Below are positions 1 through 8,901 of a stretch of 64,000 bases of DNA, in pieces. The stretch comes from Calditrichota bacterium (GTDB lineage: Bacteria; Calditrichota; Calditrichia; Calditrichales; Calditrichaceae). The position numbers were made by a program, and so were the translations under genes. The notes below the pieces were generated by a model. It searched no databases and had not been told where the DNA came from. It saw only the letters and a list, made by a program, of their open reading frames with translations. The stretch covers positions 62,001-126,000 of the forward strand of contig RQOG01000035.1 in NCBI GenBank assembly GCA_003854985.1, in the 5' to 3' direction. Positions within the stretch are counted from its first letter, which is position 1; every line of letters begins with the position of its first letter.

Positions 1-212
1 AGGTCCGAAAAGTTTTTTACGGAAATAAAATATTCCCCGGACTTGTCAAAGGTAAAAAGTTGTTTTTTCTCGCCGTTTTCCAGAATTAATACCAGCTTCC
101 CCTGACTGCCATAATCCTGCATGGCGAACAAAGGCTTTCGAAAAAAAAGACCGGTTAAACCGGAGAATAATCCTCCGCTAAGAAATTGTAAGAATCTTCT
201 TCTAAGCATCAT
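1..212 (-). CDS. N-terminal part of an exported protein with Tat-like signal
   Basis: The frame is open from the ATG at 212 to the window edge (70 codons), so the gene is cut off. The product begins MMLRRRFLQFLSGG, a twin-arginine-like n-region, followed by a hydrophobic stretch and an FA-M site typical of a signal sequence. The mature part starts with a short beta-rich stretch (KLVLILENGEKK, then a GEYFISVKNF segment). That resembles the small N-terminal beta domains before cell-wall amidases, but too little is visible to name a function. Two ATG codons are adjacent (212 and 209), with a weak GGTG element just upstream. It lies downstream of the strong terminator at 325-358, so it probably has its own promoter in 213-324. 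Confidence 0.6.
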   Translation of the reverse strand, partial: MMLRRRFLQFLSGGLFSGLTGLFFRKPLFAMQDYGSQGKLVLILENGEKKQLFTFDKSGEYFISVKNFSD

Positions 213-324
213 TTTCACCAAGTATTATGAAGAGGCAAGTTAAATAATATTAGCGAGTTATTCAAATTTACCTGCAAGAAAAAGCTATAAGACTTGTAAT
301 TATAAAGTGTTTTCAAAAGATATA

Positions 325-358
325 AAAAAAGGCCGGTGAATATTTCACCGGCCTTTTT
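325..358 (-). terminator. Intrinsic terminator after the PorV-family gene
   Basis: A perfect inverted repeat (GGCCGGTGAA / TTCACCGGCC, 331-352) with a 3-base loop is followed on the minus strand by a run of T. It lies 14 bases past the stop codon of the gene at 373-1413. A-runs on both sides let it work in either direction. It closes the TonB receptor / secreted protein / PorV-like operon. Confidence 0.9.
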
Positions 359-372
359 GAGAATCAATAATA

Positions 373-1413
373 TCAGAATCCTACTGTTAAAGTGAACATA
401 TTATTGGCATCGAATATTCCATAATCTCTGTAAGCATAATCAACCTGGAGTAAAATATTGCTGTATTCATATTTAATGCCTGCACCCAGAGTAAAGGTTT
501 CTAAAACTTTATAATCGTCCGGGGGATTATTCAGCATAACATATCCAGCTCTCACAGCAATAAGTTCATTATAAATATATTCAGCACCAATCTTATAAGC
601 ATCAAGATTAGTATTATTGTTCTGAAACATGCCGGTAAATAAAAGATTATTTTCTTCATTAACGATATATTTATAAGCCGCGCCGATTTCCATAGCTGTT
701 GGTAATTGATCACTAGAAGCTACGCGATTCAAATAATAGGTTGCTCCGGCATCATCTACTGTCTTTTGCATTAATCCTGAACCTTCATACTTCAGGCTGG
801 TACCAATGTTTTTCAAAACAACGCCGAACGAAACGCCTTCGATTCCTGCCAGATTTCTGTACTGTAATCCGATATCAAATGCAAAAGCGGAACCGGACAC
901 TCTTGGTAGAGATTCATAGATGATCTTCGCCTTTATACCGACCTGTATTGTACTGGTTAACTTATTAGCATAAGTTAATCCAATAGTGCCCCAGGTCGGA
1001 CTGAATGTAGCGCCCGAAAGGCCATCCATATCAGTTTCAGTAGTGCGCAGGATATCGCCAAATGAAAACGCTTTAATATCAAAAGCAATAACTCCTATCG
1101 ATCCTGCCTGAATTCCTAGACCAAGATAATTAATACCAATATCATTAAAAACGGTATTTCTGGAAAACATTCCAACAAATCCCTTCTCTAATATAGACAG
1201 ACCAGCAGGGTTCCAATGAAGAGCTTCAATTCCCTGCGTATAAACAATATCCGATCCGCCCATAGCCACCCCGCGTGCTCCGATTGGCTGAAGCACCTGC
1301 TCGCCAGCCGCGGTGCCAATTCTCGAATCGTCACCTGCATAAAGTGGCAGAGAAACAAGTAAAATTGATACGAGTATCACTAAAAACCCGCATCCTTTAT
1401 TTAGTTTCATCAT
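373..1413 (-). CDS. PorV/PorQ family outer-membrane protein
   Basis: 346 residues. A signal peptide (hydrophobic about 9-25, ending LYAGDD) is followed by the hallmark N-terminal motif of the PorV/PorQ (UPF0164) family: RGVAMGGSDI, then HWNPAGLS about 20 residues later. The rest is alternating amphipathic strands ending in an aromatic C-terminal residue (TLTVGF), as expected for a 14-stranded FadL-like barrel. PorV homologues shuttle or anchor type IX cargo at the outer membrane. Here the gene is the last of three in an operon after a TonB receptor and a large secreted protein with a C-terminal sorting domain (gap 43 bases), so it may handle that cargo; this is inference. One of three PorV-family genes in the window (others at 27243 and 50412). 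Confidence 0.85.
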   Translation of the reverse strand: MMKLNKGCGFLVILVSILLVSLPLYAGDDSRIGTAAGEQVLQPIGARGVAMGGSDIVYTQGIEALHWNPAGLSILEKGFVGMFSRNTVFNDIGINYLGLGIQAGSIGVIAFDIKAFSFGDILRTTETDMDGLSGATFSPTWGTIGLTYANKLTSTIQVGIKAKIIYESLPRVSGSAFAFDIGLQYRNLAGIEGVSFGVVLKNIGTSLKYEGSGLMQKTVDDAGATYYLNRVASSDQLPTAMEIGAAYKYIVNEENNLLFTGMFQNNNTNLDAYKIGAEYIYNELIAVRAGYVMLNNPPDDYKVLETFTLGAGIKYEYSNILLQVDYAYRDYGIFDANNMFTLTVGF

Positions 1414-1456
1414 AATAGACTCCTATCAAATTATTCCGATTTTCTTCATACAGGTA

Positions 1457-4400
1457 TTAATAATACTCCAATACCTGCTGACTCTGCACAACAAACAATT
1501 TAAGCACTTTTTCTTTCCCTAATTCGGGCATCTCAATATGAACAATATAGACGCCGCTTGCTACAGGCAGACCGCTTTCATTCTGTAAATTCCAGTCGAA
1601 GAACTGACTGTTCGTATCTTTTTCCAGCTTTCTTACCTGTGCACCGCCTAAAGAGAAAATTCTAAAAGTGGCTTTTCTGGGCAGATGATTGAATCTTACA
1701 AACCTGTCGAATCGACCGGATTCGAGCGGATTATAAGCGTAATAAGGATTCGGAAATACGTTTATCTTCTCCACATCAACTTTCGCTAAATCATTATTCT
1801 CTACAGCTGCCGCCGGGGCTGTAAATGTAAACTGATCTTCAGGGAAATTAAGATGGCTCGCAAATATCTGAATTTCAAAATCATCGTAAAGATAAGGATA
1901 ACCTCTTGTACCCCATCCGGAAGCATATAAAACGCCATTATAAGTGCCATCGAGATTGCCGTTAAGATATTCTGTGTATGTTTCATCATACGTATCATTT
2001 ATAATGAACATATATTCCCGACCGCCATAAGCCGGAAAATCAGAGCCATCCCAGCCCATATCCCAGATAAGGTTGGCGTTGCCAAGAGGTACGCCTCCGG
2101 ATGATCTGGGCTCTTCAACAAAAGCGACCTTTAACTGCCGGTTGTTCTCCGTGTCCCATACCGTAAAAGGCACATCGCCCAAGGTAGGTTGAACTGCATA
2201 AGTAGGACGGTGATAGACGACAGCTTTCTGCCAGCGGTCCGGATATTCCACTTTACTTGCGGCCATCAATCCTTCCGAAGTGGTATCGGAGAAATCCGAG
2301 CAGCCCGCAAAACGAATTGCAACATTAACATAATCTTTAGATGTTACATCGCTTCCGAAGAATGAATATCCGTTGCCCAAAGAGCCGCCCATAGTTTCGA
2401 GGCCCCAGTTGGTCGGCCAGCTTACCCAGCGGGCGCCGCCGGTTACTCCGTAACCCATATGACCAGGATAATATCCGTAAGGACCATCTATCGCTAAATT
2501 AATACCAATATCAGCAGGCCCGGAAACAACAATTTCTAAACCATCTAACTGTAACTGTGTTTTTTCCTCAGGATTGGTTACCTGTTTGCCTTTTTCAAGA
2601 ACCAGTTCCCCATCAGTTACATCTGTTATATTGTAGAATACTTCACCATAAGTTGCAGAATTGGTGTCGGTGTCTTCAACAAAATTTACCCGGTAATCAT
2701 GGCCGGTCACTTGATAAGGATCAATCACACTCACCACAACCTGGCCATCACTCACACCGGCAGAATGAGTAACTTCAATTTCATCAGCTACTTCTGTTCC
2801 CAATCTTACACCCGGATTCGGATTCTGGGGAATAACAGAATAAATCGTCGGGGAAGATTCCAGCGCTCTGTCTCTCACCAGGTTGCCATCAAAATTATAG
2901 GCTGTAACCGCAAAGTAATAAGGAGTTCCGCGATATAACGGACGGCCTGTTATATAATCCTTCTCAATCGTTATGGTGCGTTTTACGCCGGCATCTTCTC
3001 CGTATTGAACCGGCACTTCTACAACGGTCGAATACTCGGGAACGAATTTTGTGGAATAAATTATCCGAATATCATTGACAATATCGTAGGTGGCTATTTT
3101 AAAAGTCGTTTTATCACTGATTCTTGACGTTGCAGAAGCTAACTGGTAAACATTATAACCCTCAAATTCATAATTTATAATTTTTGTTTCTTCGGTAGCT
3201 TTAACAGTTGCTGCATCCCATCCCCAATTCAATACGATTTTATCTTCCAGAATGCTAGCTTGTACTTTCGGTGGTACGGGTGGTTTCGGAACTACAGTAA
3301 ATAAACTATTATAAGCTAACTGAGCCACATTATCCGTACTTTTTAAATCGGAAACTGAAGTAAGATTATTTGCTCCCAGTCCGCCAAGTACAGCAACAAC
3401 AACTTCCTGTTCATCATTGGGATTCATAGTAAAAGGGCCGGTACATTGCAGCATCCTTCTATCGCCGGCTTGATATTCAATACCGTCTACATCGCCATCA
3501 GCGCTAATCGGATCGCCGCTAAGAGGAAACTTGGTCGGATTACCTGCATTTGGCCCAGTCGAGGCAACAAACCAGGTCGGATTTTGAATATCATCGGTCG
3601 GTGCATAACCTCTCAGCAAATTATACCACTGCAGAGTGCCATTATACTCTTCCAGATCCGGATCAGTCCAATCCGTACCGGATCCAAAATAACCATAAGA
3701 CGTCATCGGAAGATTTTTATAGCCCGGCACTTTTTTCAGATCGAATACAGCCGTATCGGTGGGACTTCCGGGAACCATTGGTCCCTGAAAAAAGTCATAA
3801 CCCACAGCCGGGGGCGCCAGTTTAAAGGCAGCATACTGGTCATCCGCAGGAGGGCCGTTATAAGCAAACATCAGACTCAGGGTTGTATCACAACCGGTGA
3901 GATCATTGCCATAATCGCCAAGGTCAGGATCGCTCCATTGCGAAAAATACATGGAATCAATTACAAATGCAGATTTGTTAATGACTTTATATTTTTTGAA
4001 AACAATCTGGCCCAAACTATTTTCCGGTTGGTTATAAGCCCAAACCGTCGTCTGGCACTCTATACCGATCGGTACGGAACCATATAAACCGGTAGTTTTT
4101 CCAAGATTATTATCATTGATAACAAAAAAGACCACCTGATCCGCCTGAGCAAGGCCTGGATAATCGCCGCCTGCAGTCAGATTTCCACTGCCATCGTATA
4201 CGGGTTTAATCGGCATAGGCGGATTGCTGTCATCCAAAACCGGATCATAGACGCCATTTTCATTCACATCATAATACGGCGCGCCTAAATCAACAGGCCA
4301 CTTTGCCCAGTCTTCTCTATATTGATTAATTATATCTGACGTCATCTGATCCGTAACCTGCAAAGTTGGAACATTATTTAACTCTGCGGCATCCTGAACA

Positions 4401-4855
4401 ACCATGGCAGATGTCAGAGAGAAAACATCATCGCGGATCCTATATATTCTGGCTTTTTCATCATTAGGATCAGAACCCCACCAACCTGGCTGGGTTCCCG
4501 ATGAATAGGTATTACCGCCGACTCTTAATGCTGTTTTGGACGCATCAGGATCACCGACAACGATTCCGCCCCAGACCAGACCATCCATATAAATGGCGCC
4601 TGCCGTACCGCGCGGATAGAAGCCACCGCTGCCATCCGTATACGGATCATGCGCCGTAATACCTTCAGCCCAAAACCAATATCCCCAATTACCGATGTTT
4701 GCCATTGATTGGCTTGTCATTGCGGCTGTTACTTTGGGGAGTTTATTACCTCTCATAGTCGGATTTTCCCGTGCTGAGGATACATCAATCGAATTAAATA
4801 CTATTAATGCACCCAGAAGAAAAATCCAGAAAAAATTATTTATTTTCTTAATCAT
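1457..4855 (-). CDS. Large secreted protein with FNIII-like and C-terminal sorting domains
   Basis: 1132 residues. An N-terminal signal (hydrophobic about 8-22, ending SSA-RE) precedes a long unnamed extracellular region rich in W, Y, G and D. A fibronectin type III-like segment lies near 530-680 (PPKVQASILEDKIVLNWGW, later YYFAVTAYNFDG). The last roughly 85 residues form a FlgD-like/type A sorting module: VFPNPYYAYNPLES, a FRIFSLGGAQVRKL strand pair, then SGLPVASGVYIVHIE and a short basic end. This C-terminus is the known signal class for type IX-like export. The gene follows the TonB receptor by 48 bases. TonB receptor, secreted partner and PorV-like protein make a plausible nutrient-capture or surface-display set. 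The molecular function is not recognisable. Confidence 0.8.
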   Translation of the reverse strand: MIKKINNFFWIFLLGALIVFNSIDVSSARENPTMRGNKLPKVTAAMTSQSMANIGNWGYWFWAEGITAHDPYTDGSGGFYPRGTAGAIYMDGLVWGGIVVGDPDASKTALRVGGNTYSSGTQPGWWGSDPNDEKARIYRIRDDVFSLTSAMVVQDAAELNNVPTLQVTDQMTSDIINQYREDWAKWPVDLGAPYYDVNENGVYDPVLDDSNPPMPIKPVYDGSGNLTAGGDYPGLAQADQVVFFVINDNNLGKTTGLYGSVPIGIECQTTVWAYNQPENSLGQIVFKKYKVINKSAFVIDSMYFSQWSDPDLGDYGNDLTGCDTTLSLMFAYNGPPADDQYAAFKLAPPAVGYDFFQGPMVPGSPTDTAVFDLKKVPGYKNLPMTSYGYFGSGTDWTDPDLEEYNGTLQWYNLLRGYAPTDDIQNPTWFVASTGPNAGNPTKFPLSGDPISADGDVDGIEYQAGDRRMLQCTGPFTMNPNDEQEVVVAVLGGLGANNLTSVSDLKSTDNVAQLAYNSLFTVVPKPPVPPKVQASILEDKIVLNWGWDAATVKATEETKIINYEFEGYNVYQLASATSRISDKTTFKIATYDIVNDIRIIYSTKFVPEYSTVVEVPVQYGEDAGVKRTITIEKDYITGRPLYRGTPYYFAVTAYNFDGNLVRDRALESSPTIYSVIPQNPNPGVRLGTEVADEIEVTHSAGVSDGQVVVSVIDPYQVTGHDYRVNFVEDTDTNSATYGEVFYNITDVTDGELVLEKGKQVTNPEEKTQLQLDGLEIVVSGPADIGINLAIDGPYGYYPGHMGYGVTGGARWVSWPTNWGLETMGGSLGNGYSFFGSDVTSKDYVNVAIRFAGCSDFSDTTSEGLMAASKVEYPDRWQKAVVYHRPTYAVQPTLGDVPFTVWDTENNRQLKVAFVEEPRSSGGVPLGNANLIWDMGWDGSDFPAYGGREYMFIINDTYDETYTEYLNGNLDGTYNGVLYASGWGTRGYPYLYDDFEIQIFASHLNFPEDQFTFTAPAAAVENNDLAKVDVEKINVFPNPYYAYNPLESGRFDRFVRFNHLPRKATFRIFSLGGAQVRKLEKDTNSQFFDWNLQNESGLPVASGVYIVHIEMPELGKEKVLKLFVVQSQQVLEYY

Positions 4856-4903
4856 GTCAACTCCTTCTAAATCAGTACCAAGTTAAATTTCTTCCATTTC
4901 AAA

Positions 4904-7891
4904 TTAATAGTTTAATTTGATACCGAACAAGATTTGTCTCGGATGATCCCATAACTCTAAACCAAGTTGAGAAAGATAGGCAGAAGCATTAGCAGTATTT
5001 AATGCATTATACAGTTGTAAATATTCTTCTCCGCCATATAAATTATAATTTGGTTCAACTTTTGTCCAATTGGTTATATAACCATCATCCGTATCAGATC
5101 CTGTTTGTTGATAAACATTTATCGTATTTTTCGTGTTGAACAGATTGTATATCCTTACATAAACCGTAGCAGACAGTTTATCCATAACATCAAAGGATTT
5201 ATCTATTCTCAAATCTAAATTCTGCGTCCATGGCGTCACAGAAGCATTAATTGGTTCTTCTGCTTTACGGGACCTGGTATCATTCATGTAATTTGTACCG
5301 CCCGTATAAGCGCCTGACTGTCCGCCTGCATCTGTCACAAAAGTGAAAGGATGGCCGCTGTTAAAACGGAACATCAAATTAACGCCAAACTCTTCAAAAA
5401 CAGGTCCGCCATCGCCTTTTCCAAAACGGTAATCAAGAAGAATAGCTCCACGATGCGTTTGTGAAAAATTGAGCGGAGCAAGCACAGTGGGATACTGCGA
5501 TACACGATCAGCAGCAGAAATATAGGCCGTTTCACCCGATCCGGTTCCTTCAGCAGCGGTCAGGGTATAATTTAACTGAGCCTGAATGCGGTTGAATCTG
5601 CGCAAATTAATAGAGAACTCAAGACCTCTGTTTGTAGAAAAGTCGCCATTGACCAAAATATTATGCGGTTTCAAAGAAGATCCGGCCTCTGGAACAACTT
5701 TGGTTGTCAGAATCTGACCTTTTACATTCTTATAGAATCCGGCAATATTGATTGCGGCATAATCACCAAGCTGTTTTTGGAAGCCAACCTCATAGGAAGT
5801 TGTAAAAATAGGATCAAAGCCATAACCAATAGGATTAGTCCAGAAATATCCGCCTTGCTGCATTTGTCGGCTATATTGATAAGTATTATAATAAAAATCA
5901 TCAAATTCAGGTAATTGCACATATTTACCATATTGGGTATAAAACTTTGTTGTTTCGCTTACAGGAAAGGAAATACCTAAACGCGGGCTCAGATGAATAT
6001 GCGGATCGACATTTTCCCATTCACTTTTCGGAATGATTTGTGTACCGGCATCAGCCTTTGGATTTCCCGGATTTTTTAAAGTGTAATCATCGGCATCCAG
6101 ATAATCCAATCTTAATCCGGCATTAATTACCAGATCTTCATACTCAATTTTATCGGTGAAATATGCAGCGCCAATCAACGGATATCTCGGACTCTCAAAG
6201 CCACCGGGTTCCGCCTCGTTGCCAAATTGATCATATCCATAGGTATTCGCCATGTATAAACGATAAACGTCATACGGTATTCCACCTAAACCGCCTTTAA
6301 AATAGAAACCTGCCTTTGGTTTTCCCGCATCATCTCTATAGGAATCATCAGTAATTGACATAATATAAGGATCTATAGAAAAACTTCTTATTTCATATTG
6401 TCTGGCACTTAAACCAAATTTAAGCTCGTGATTTTTATTGATCTGGCTGATAAAATCTACGCCGCCGCTCAGATATTGCATTTTGCTTTTTTGGTAAGTC
6501 TCATCACCGCCAGGTCTTGTGAAAGGAATACCGTTGAACCAATAATCATAATCCGCCTGCCAGGCATCACGATATCTGATAGCGCCGTTAGATGCCTGAG
6601 CAACCGCCGCGCTATCCGCCCATTTTTGCCAGTTATTTCCAAAATACGGGTCTTCCTCATCTGTAGTACGATGGAAAACACTTATATTTACATCATACAT
6701 TGTTTTTGAATTTATGGCATGCGTAAACTTACCCGAAACCAGCAGATAATTAAGTTTATCCTCAACCCATCTTGTTTCCAAGTTAGTGCGCATCGGATCA
6801 AATGTAGCAACTGATGTCAAATTATTATAAATAGCGCTTAACCGGAAAATAAACGGATTAAAATCAAACGTTAATGTGGAATTTATCACATAACGATCGG
6901 ACCAGTTATTTGGTGTAAACCCATCAGGATACTTTATATTTACCGTATCTGGCGAATCCGCTCTTACCGAAGGCTGCGATGGATTAACATCAATTCTGGT
7001 AAAATCATAACCGGTGCTAAATCTTTTTCTTGAATCCCCAATACTTTCATTTTCACCAGCCAGAAAAAAACGAATGTTTTTGGTGATAGGACCGCTTACT
7101 GTCCCTACAATCACATGATCCTGGTAAGAATAGGTTCCAAGAAATTTTTCACCTTCGGAAGCAAACTTATCGGTTTCCATCATTAATGAAGCATGCCATT
7201 CAGGGGTACCTTGTTTTAATTGGGTTTTGACAATTCCGGAATTGGCATCGCCATATTCTGCGCCAAATCCACCCGTTAAAACCTGGGTTTCTTCCACTGC
7301 TTCATGGATGACATGAACAGCATTCGTCCTGTTTACAGGATTTAGCGTTGAAGCGCCATCCAGATAATAGCCTACTTCTTCCCCACGGCCGCCCCTAATA
7401 TTTATGGATCCATCCTGAACAACAACACTTGGTACAAAATTCAGGATATTCTGCGTCCCACGTATCGGAAGATTAGCCAAATCTTCACTATTTACCGTAG
7501 TACCACTATGTGTTACATGTTTCTCTACTAATGGACGATCTGCAACAACTATTACTTCCTCGCCAAGTTCCAAGGTAGTTGGTGACAACTTAAAATCCTT
7601 CTGAGTGGTTACATCGGCTGAAACACGGACATTTTGTAAAATTAATTTCGTATATCCGATATAACTGGCTTCGATAGTATATACGCCAACAGGAACGCTT
7701 AAAATAATATAATATCCGTCAACATCCGTTGTTGCACCAAGAAAGGTACCTTGAAGGACAACATTGACACCGGGCAGAGGCTCACCGGTTTCGGAATCTG
7801 TAACCACACCAATCATCTTGCCTGCCGATTGGGCTGATAAGCAGAACGGTATGGCCAGTATAAGTATTAAAAAAAGCACTTTTTTGAACAT
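4904..7891 (-). CDS. TonB-dependent receptor with CarboxypepD_reg-like domain
   Basis: 995 residues. Signal peptide (to about residue 20, CLSAQSAG). A CarboxypepD_reg-like beta sandwich spans about 23-110 (GVVTDSETGEPLPGVNVVL, then GYYIILSVPVG), followed by a TonB plug (about 115-230: NLPIRGTQNILNFVPSV, then a glycine-rich SINIRGGRGEEVGYYLDG). A 22-stranded barrel of some 750 residues ends in IKLNY. Such receptors import oligomers or metal complexes with energy from TonB-ExbBD; the substrate cannot be told from sequence. The start ATG has a GGAGG 7 bases upstream. First gene of a three-gene operon with a promoter at 8014-8042 and a CRP-like site at 7992-8007. The regulatory domain resembles SusC-type proteins, but no SusD is visible. 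Confidence 0.92.
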   Translation of the reverse strand: MFKKVLFLILILAIPFCLSAQSAGKMIGVVTDSETGEPLPGVNVVLQGTFLGATTDVDGYYIILSVPVGVYTIEASYIGYTKLILQNVRVSADVTTQKDFKLSPTTLELGEEVIVVADRPLVEKHVTHSGTTVNSEDLANLPIRGTQNILNFVPSVVVQDGSINIRGGRGEEVGYYLDGASTLNPVNRTNAVHVIHEAVEETQVLTGGFGAEYGDANSGIVKTQLKQGTPEWHASLMMETDKFASEGEKFLGTYSYQDHVIVGTVSGPITKNIRFFLAGENESIGDSRKRFSTGYDFTRIDVNPSQPSVRADSPDTVNIKYPDGFTPNNWSDRYVINSTLTFDFNPFIFRLSAIYNNLTSVATFDPMRTNLETRWVEDKLNYLLVSGKFTHAINSKTMYDVNISVFHRTTDEEDPYFGNNWQKWADSAAVAQASNGAIRYRDAWQADYDYWFNGIPFTRPGGDETYQKSKMQYLSGGVDFISQINKNHELKFGLSARQYEIRSFSIDPYIMSITDDSYRDDAGKPKAGFYFKGGLGGIPYDVYRLYMANTYGYDQFGNEAEPGGFESPRYPLIGAAYFTDKIEYEDLVINAGLRLDYLDADDYTLKNPGNPKADAGTQIIPKSEWENVDPHIHLSPRLGISFPVSETTKFYTQYGKYVQLPEFDDFYYNTYQYSRQMQQGGYFWTNPIGYGFDPIFTTSYEVGFQKQLGDYAAINIAGFYKNVKGQILTTKVVPEAGSSLKPHNILVNGDFSTNRGLEFSINLRRFNRIQAQLNYTLTAAEGTGSGETAYISAADRVSQYPTVLAPLNFSQTHRGAILLDYRFGKGDGGPVFEEFGVNLMFRFNSGHPFTFVTDAGGQSGAYTGGTNYMNDTRSRKAEEPINASVTPWTQNLDLRIDKSFDVMDKLSATVYVRIYNLFNTKNTINVYQQTGSDTDDGYITNWTKVEPNYNLYGGEEYLQLYNALNTANASAYLSQLGLELWDHPRQILFGIKLNY

Positions 7892-7950
7892 CCCTTAACC
7901 TCCAATGATTAATACTGACTAACTTAATTAATTTTCTCCTCCAATACCCA

Positions 7951-7959
7951 TTACGTCAT
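7951..7959 (-). other. Possible two-codon leader ORF (ATG ACG TAA)
   Basis: On the minus strand a GGAGG (7966-7970) sits 6 bases before an ATG that is followed at once by ACG and TAA. It lies in the leader of the TonB-receptor operon, 60 bases before the main start. Two more purine-rich SD-like stretches follow (7936-7942 and 7899-7903, the latter serving the receptor). It may be chance, or a ribosome-loading or stalling site. Confidence 0.25.
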
Positions 7960-7991
7960 AGAGCACCTCCCAACTTTGACATACTTATAAA

Positions 7992-8007
7992 TGTGAGCTT
8001 CATCACA
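7992..8007. promoter_or_regulatory. CRP/FNR-family-like operator
   Basis: Perfect TGTGA-N6-TCACA palindrome (7992-7996 and 8003-8007), identical in half-sites and spacing to the E. coli CRP consensus. It begins 6 bases past the -10 box at 8014-8019, so it covers about +1 to +16 of the predicted transcript. For a CRP-like protein this placement usually means repression. The regulator itself is not in the window. Confidence 0.55.
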
Positions 8008-8013
8008 ATAGAA

Positions 8014-8042
8014 AATTTAGAATAAATCAAAAATCTTGTCAA
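8014..8042 (-). promoter_or_regulatory. Sigma-70-type promoter of the TonB-receptor operon
   Basis: Minus-strand TTGACA (8037-8042, perfect -35), 17-base spacer, TAAATT (8014-8019, -10). Transcription would start near 8007 and give a leader of about 115 bases for the receptor gene. The same TAAATT -10 with 17-base spacing recurs before cdaA (61780-61808). Confidence 0.7.
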
Positions 8043-8542
8043 GAAATTATATAAATACATATACTTACCATTTATTTTTATTTAATCCCTATCGGAATTA
8101 AAGCCTTTGGTGACAGATATTATAGGAACTTTATAAACAAATATCAATAATTAATTTTATTTCTTTAATTTTCCATAAAACACTAAATATCAAATACTTA
8201 AATAGTATCGGCTAATATTTAAATTAAAAAAAAATAAAAATTTCACCTCTTTGTGGTATACTAATTTGATGAATTATAGCATTCCGGCACGCCGTTAAGG
8301 CTGTAAGACAGGGCAAAACAGTTACATAAATATTCAAAAAAATGAATTTTGCTATAAAAACTATGACAATAATAAATTATTATGCGCCAATATAAAACAG
8401 GATAGATCAAAAATATCGGGGATATTCCTGTGAAGATTCTGTAAAAGCAACAAGACGCAGGCCGGTTATCAAAATAAATGAACAAAATTATTAACCGGCC
8501 TGAGTGAAAATTGTATCATTTCCATTCGATTGATCGGTTCTA
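8043..8542. other. AT-rich gene-free stretch with several inverted repeats
   Basis: No credible protein gene: the only longer frame (8261-8485, minus) lacks a ribosome binding site and has an unlikely composition. From 8043 to 8250 it is very AT-rich. From 8270 to 8540 it is less so and holds three inverted repeats: an ACAGGATA/TATTCCTGT hairpin (8397-8431), a 10-bp AGGCCGGTTA stem with a 23-base loop (8459-8501), and an 8-bp CGGTTCTA stem (8535-8556) overlapping the pilZ stop codon. On the plus strand an extended -10 (TGGTATACT, 8254-8262) precedes this part. It may encode a small RNA or contain the end of the pilZ transcript; neither is shown. Confidence 0.4.
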
Positions 8543-8881
8543 TTATTTTAGAACCGAAGGATAAGCCATGCCTATTTTGCTAAGATCATCTTCGCTTAAA
8601 AAATCAAACTGGATACCAATCTGATATTTTTTGTCGCCAATCTCCTTAGTATTTTGAACAGAACCTCTGGCTTTAACCACATCATCACCAAATCCAATCG
8701 TTAATTCAACTTTTTGCCCGGCTTCCATCGATGTGGTCGCTTCGATAGCAATCCCAGTACGACTGATATCTAAGGTTTTCACAATGCCTTCTTTAATAAC
8801 CTGATCTTCATTATCAAGCACACGGAACGCTAATAGATTTTCTCCTTCTACTCTTTGTGCGCCTCGTCCTTCAAAAGACAT
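8543..8881 (-). CDS. PilZ domain protein (c-di-GMP binding)
   Basis: 112 residues, a single PilZ domain. Both c-di-GMP motifs are present: RxxxR (R6-G-A-Q-R10) and D38-I-S40-R-T-G43, matching the (D/N)xSxxG consensus. The remaining beta-barrel strands fit (KVELTIGFGDDVVKARGSV, then KYQIGIQFDFLSEDD). No signal peptide or transmembrane segment, so it is a cytosolic c-di-GMP effector or adaptor whose partner is unknown. Last gene of the run from the Ig-like lipoprotein through dapF and manC, 20 bases after the small gene at 8902-9189. Small PilZ proteins often act on motility or exopolysaccharide, but nothing nearby fixes which. Confidence 0.88.
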   Translation of the reverse strand: MSFEGRGAQRVEGENLLAFRVLDNEDQVIKEGIVKTLDISRTGIAIEATTSMEAGQKVELTIGFGDDVVKARGSVQNTKEIGDKKYQIGIQFDFLSEDDLSKIGMAYPSVLK

Positions 8882-8901
8882 TTTTCCCCTCCCTTTTTAT
8901 T

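Noticed and set aside
331-352. GGCCGG-cored hairpins as a dispersed repeat family (also 8459-8501, 46649-46672)
   Set aside because: Stems differ outside the core and each lies at or near a gene end, so ordinary terminators explain them.
3446-4087. Plus-strand frame of 213 codons
   Set aside because: Shadow of the secreted-protein gene; no SD, low-complexity basic translation.
8300-8330. GACAGGGCAAAAC resembles the start of a c-di-GMP-I riboswitch
   Set aside because: The GACGCAAAGCC partner is absent at the right distance, and on this strand the nearest gene is convergent, not downstream.
8261-8485. A 74-codon minus-strand frame in the intergenic gap
   Set aside because: No ribosome binding site, unlikely C/Y/F-rich composition, and it runs through the hairpin region; more likely chance.
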